Assembly: GCA_013331015.1 (NCBI GenBank)
Contig: DUHF01000039.1
Span: 1-5,653, forward strand
Direction of reading: 5' to 3'
Source of the DNA: Methanoregula sp.
GTDB taxonomy: Archaea; Halobacteriota; Methanomicrobia; Methanomicrobiales; Methanospirillaceae
Length of the DNA stretch: 5,653 nt
Both the position numbers and the translations under genes were made by a program. Positions 5,340-5,653 of the stretch are shown here, in pieces (position 1 is the stretch's first letter; every line of letters begins with the position of its first letter). The notes under the pieces were generated by a model. The model searched no databases. It was not told the DNA's origin and saw only the letters and a program-made list of their open reading frames with translations.

Positions 5340-5653
5340 ATGCGTGAACCGGCCCGTTTTATCGCAGAAGATGGCGTTGAATTCCTCATCCATGACGCCG
5401 CCTGCCGCCAGATATTCTCTGTGCCGGAGTACCGTTTTTCTGATATCGGGGAAGATGACCGGGTCCTTGATATCGGTGCCAATGCCGGTGCGTTCTGCAT
5501 CCGGGCTGCCCGGTTGAGCCGGGCGGTGACGGCAGTAGAGCCGGTTACTTCGGCAATCCTTGCCAGGAATATCCGGGCAAACGGGGCAAGCGTGCAGGTC
5601 ATCGAAGCGGGACTGGGGGACGGGAGACCGGCAGTCTGCCGGTGGGATGATGC
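5340..5653 (+). CDS. SAM-dependent methyltransferase, FkbM-like, 3' truncated by the window
   Basis: Only the first 104 codons are present, and the frame is open to the window edge. The protein begins MREPARFIAEDG. It contains SAM-binding motif I, VLDIGANAGAFCIRAAR (42-58), followed by the acidic loop TAVEP with E67, which should contact the SAM ribose. The IGANxGAF form of motif I and the roughly 40-residue leader are typical of FkbM-type or related class I methyltransferases. A Trm5/TYW2-like RNA enzyme cannot be excluded from this fragment. The start is the ATG at 5340, the first after the in-frame pirin stop (5319-5321). The ribosome-binding site is weak (GGAAT at 5331-5335); GAGG at 5315-5318 is too distant. 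The gene sits in the same frame as pirin and is probably translated from the same mRNA. Confidence 0.75.
   Translation, partial: MREPARFIAEDGVEFLIHDAACRQIFSVPEYRFSDIGEDDRVLDIGANAGAFCIRAARLSRAVTAVEPVTSAILARNIRANGASVQVIEAGLGDGRPAVCRWDD

Noticed and set aside
4455..5393. 312-codon minus-strand frame opposite pirin
   Set aside because: Pirin on the plus strand has all metal ligands and full length; the minus frame has no recognisable domain.
1..5653. CRISPR array, tRNA, insertion sequence, toxin-antitoxin or defence genes
   Set aside because: Looked for regularly spaced repeats, cloverleaf-like segments, transposase motifs and small toxin-like frames on both strands by eye; none was convincing.

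Overview
The window looks like a piece of a methanogenic archaeal chromosome, most likely order Methanomicrobiales (a Methanoregula-like organism). This is an inference from gene content (an AceP/SatP-type acetate channel, agmatine-to-putrescine enzymes, pirin), from short AT-rich TATA-like boxes at archaeal spacing rather than bacterial -35/-10 promoters, and from moderately high GC. No rRNA, tRNA, CRISPR array, insertion sequence or phage gene is visible.

Layout. (1) Positions 2-928, plus strand: 3' part of a cation diffusion facilitator (CDF)-fold membrane protein whose metal ligands are almost all replaced. (2) Positions 944-2866, minus strand, convergent with (1) across 15 bp: one continuous 640-residue protein joining an N-carbamoylputrescine amidase (AguB, nitrilase fold) to an agmatine deiminase (AguA), which together should convert agmatine to putrescine. 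(3) Positions 2867-3221: a 355-bp gene-free divergent spacer with candidate TATA boxes, hairpins and repeated TGCACC half-sites. (4) Positions 3222-3812, plus strand: a six-helix GPR1/FUN34/YaaH acetate channel. (5) Positions 3775-4356, minus strand: a RimJ/RimL-like GNAT acetyltransferase whose 3' end overlaps the acetate channel gene by 38 bp. (6) Positions 4464-5321, plus strand: pirin with all four metal ligands. (7) From 5340 to the window end, plus strand: the 5' part of an FkbM-like SAM methyltransferase, 18 nt after pirin and in the same frame.

The genes look like separate metabolic and housekeeping units rather than one system. Only pirin and the methyltransferase look co-transcribed. 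The points most worth a second look are the apparently ligand-less CDF protein, the AguB-AguA fusion in reverse pathway order, and the mutually exclusive hairpins upstream of the acetate channel.
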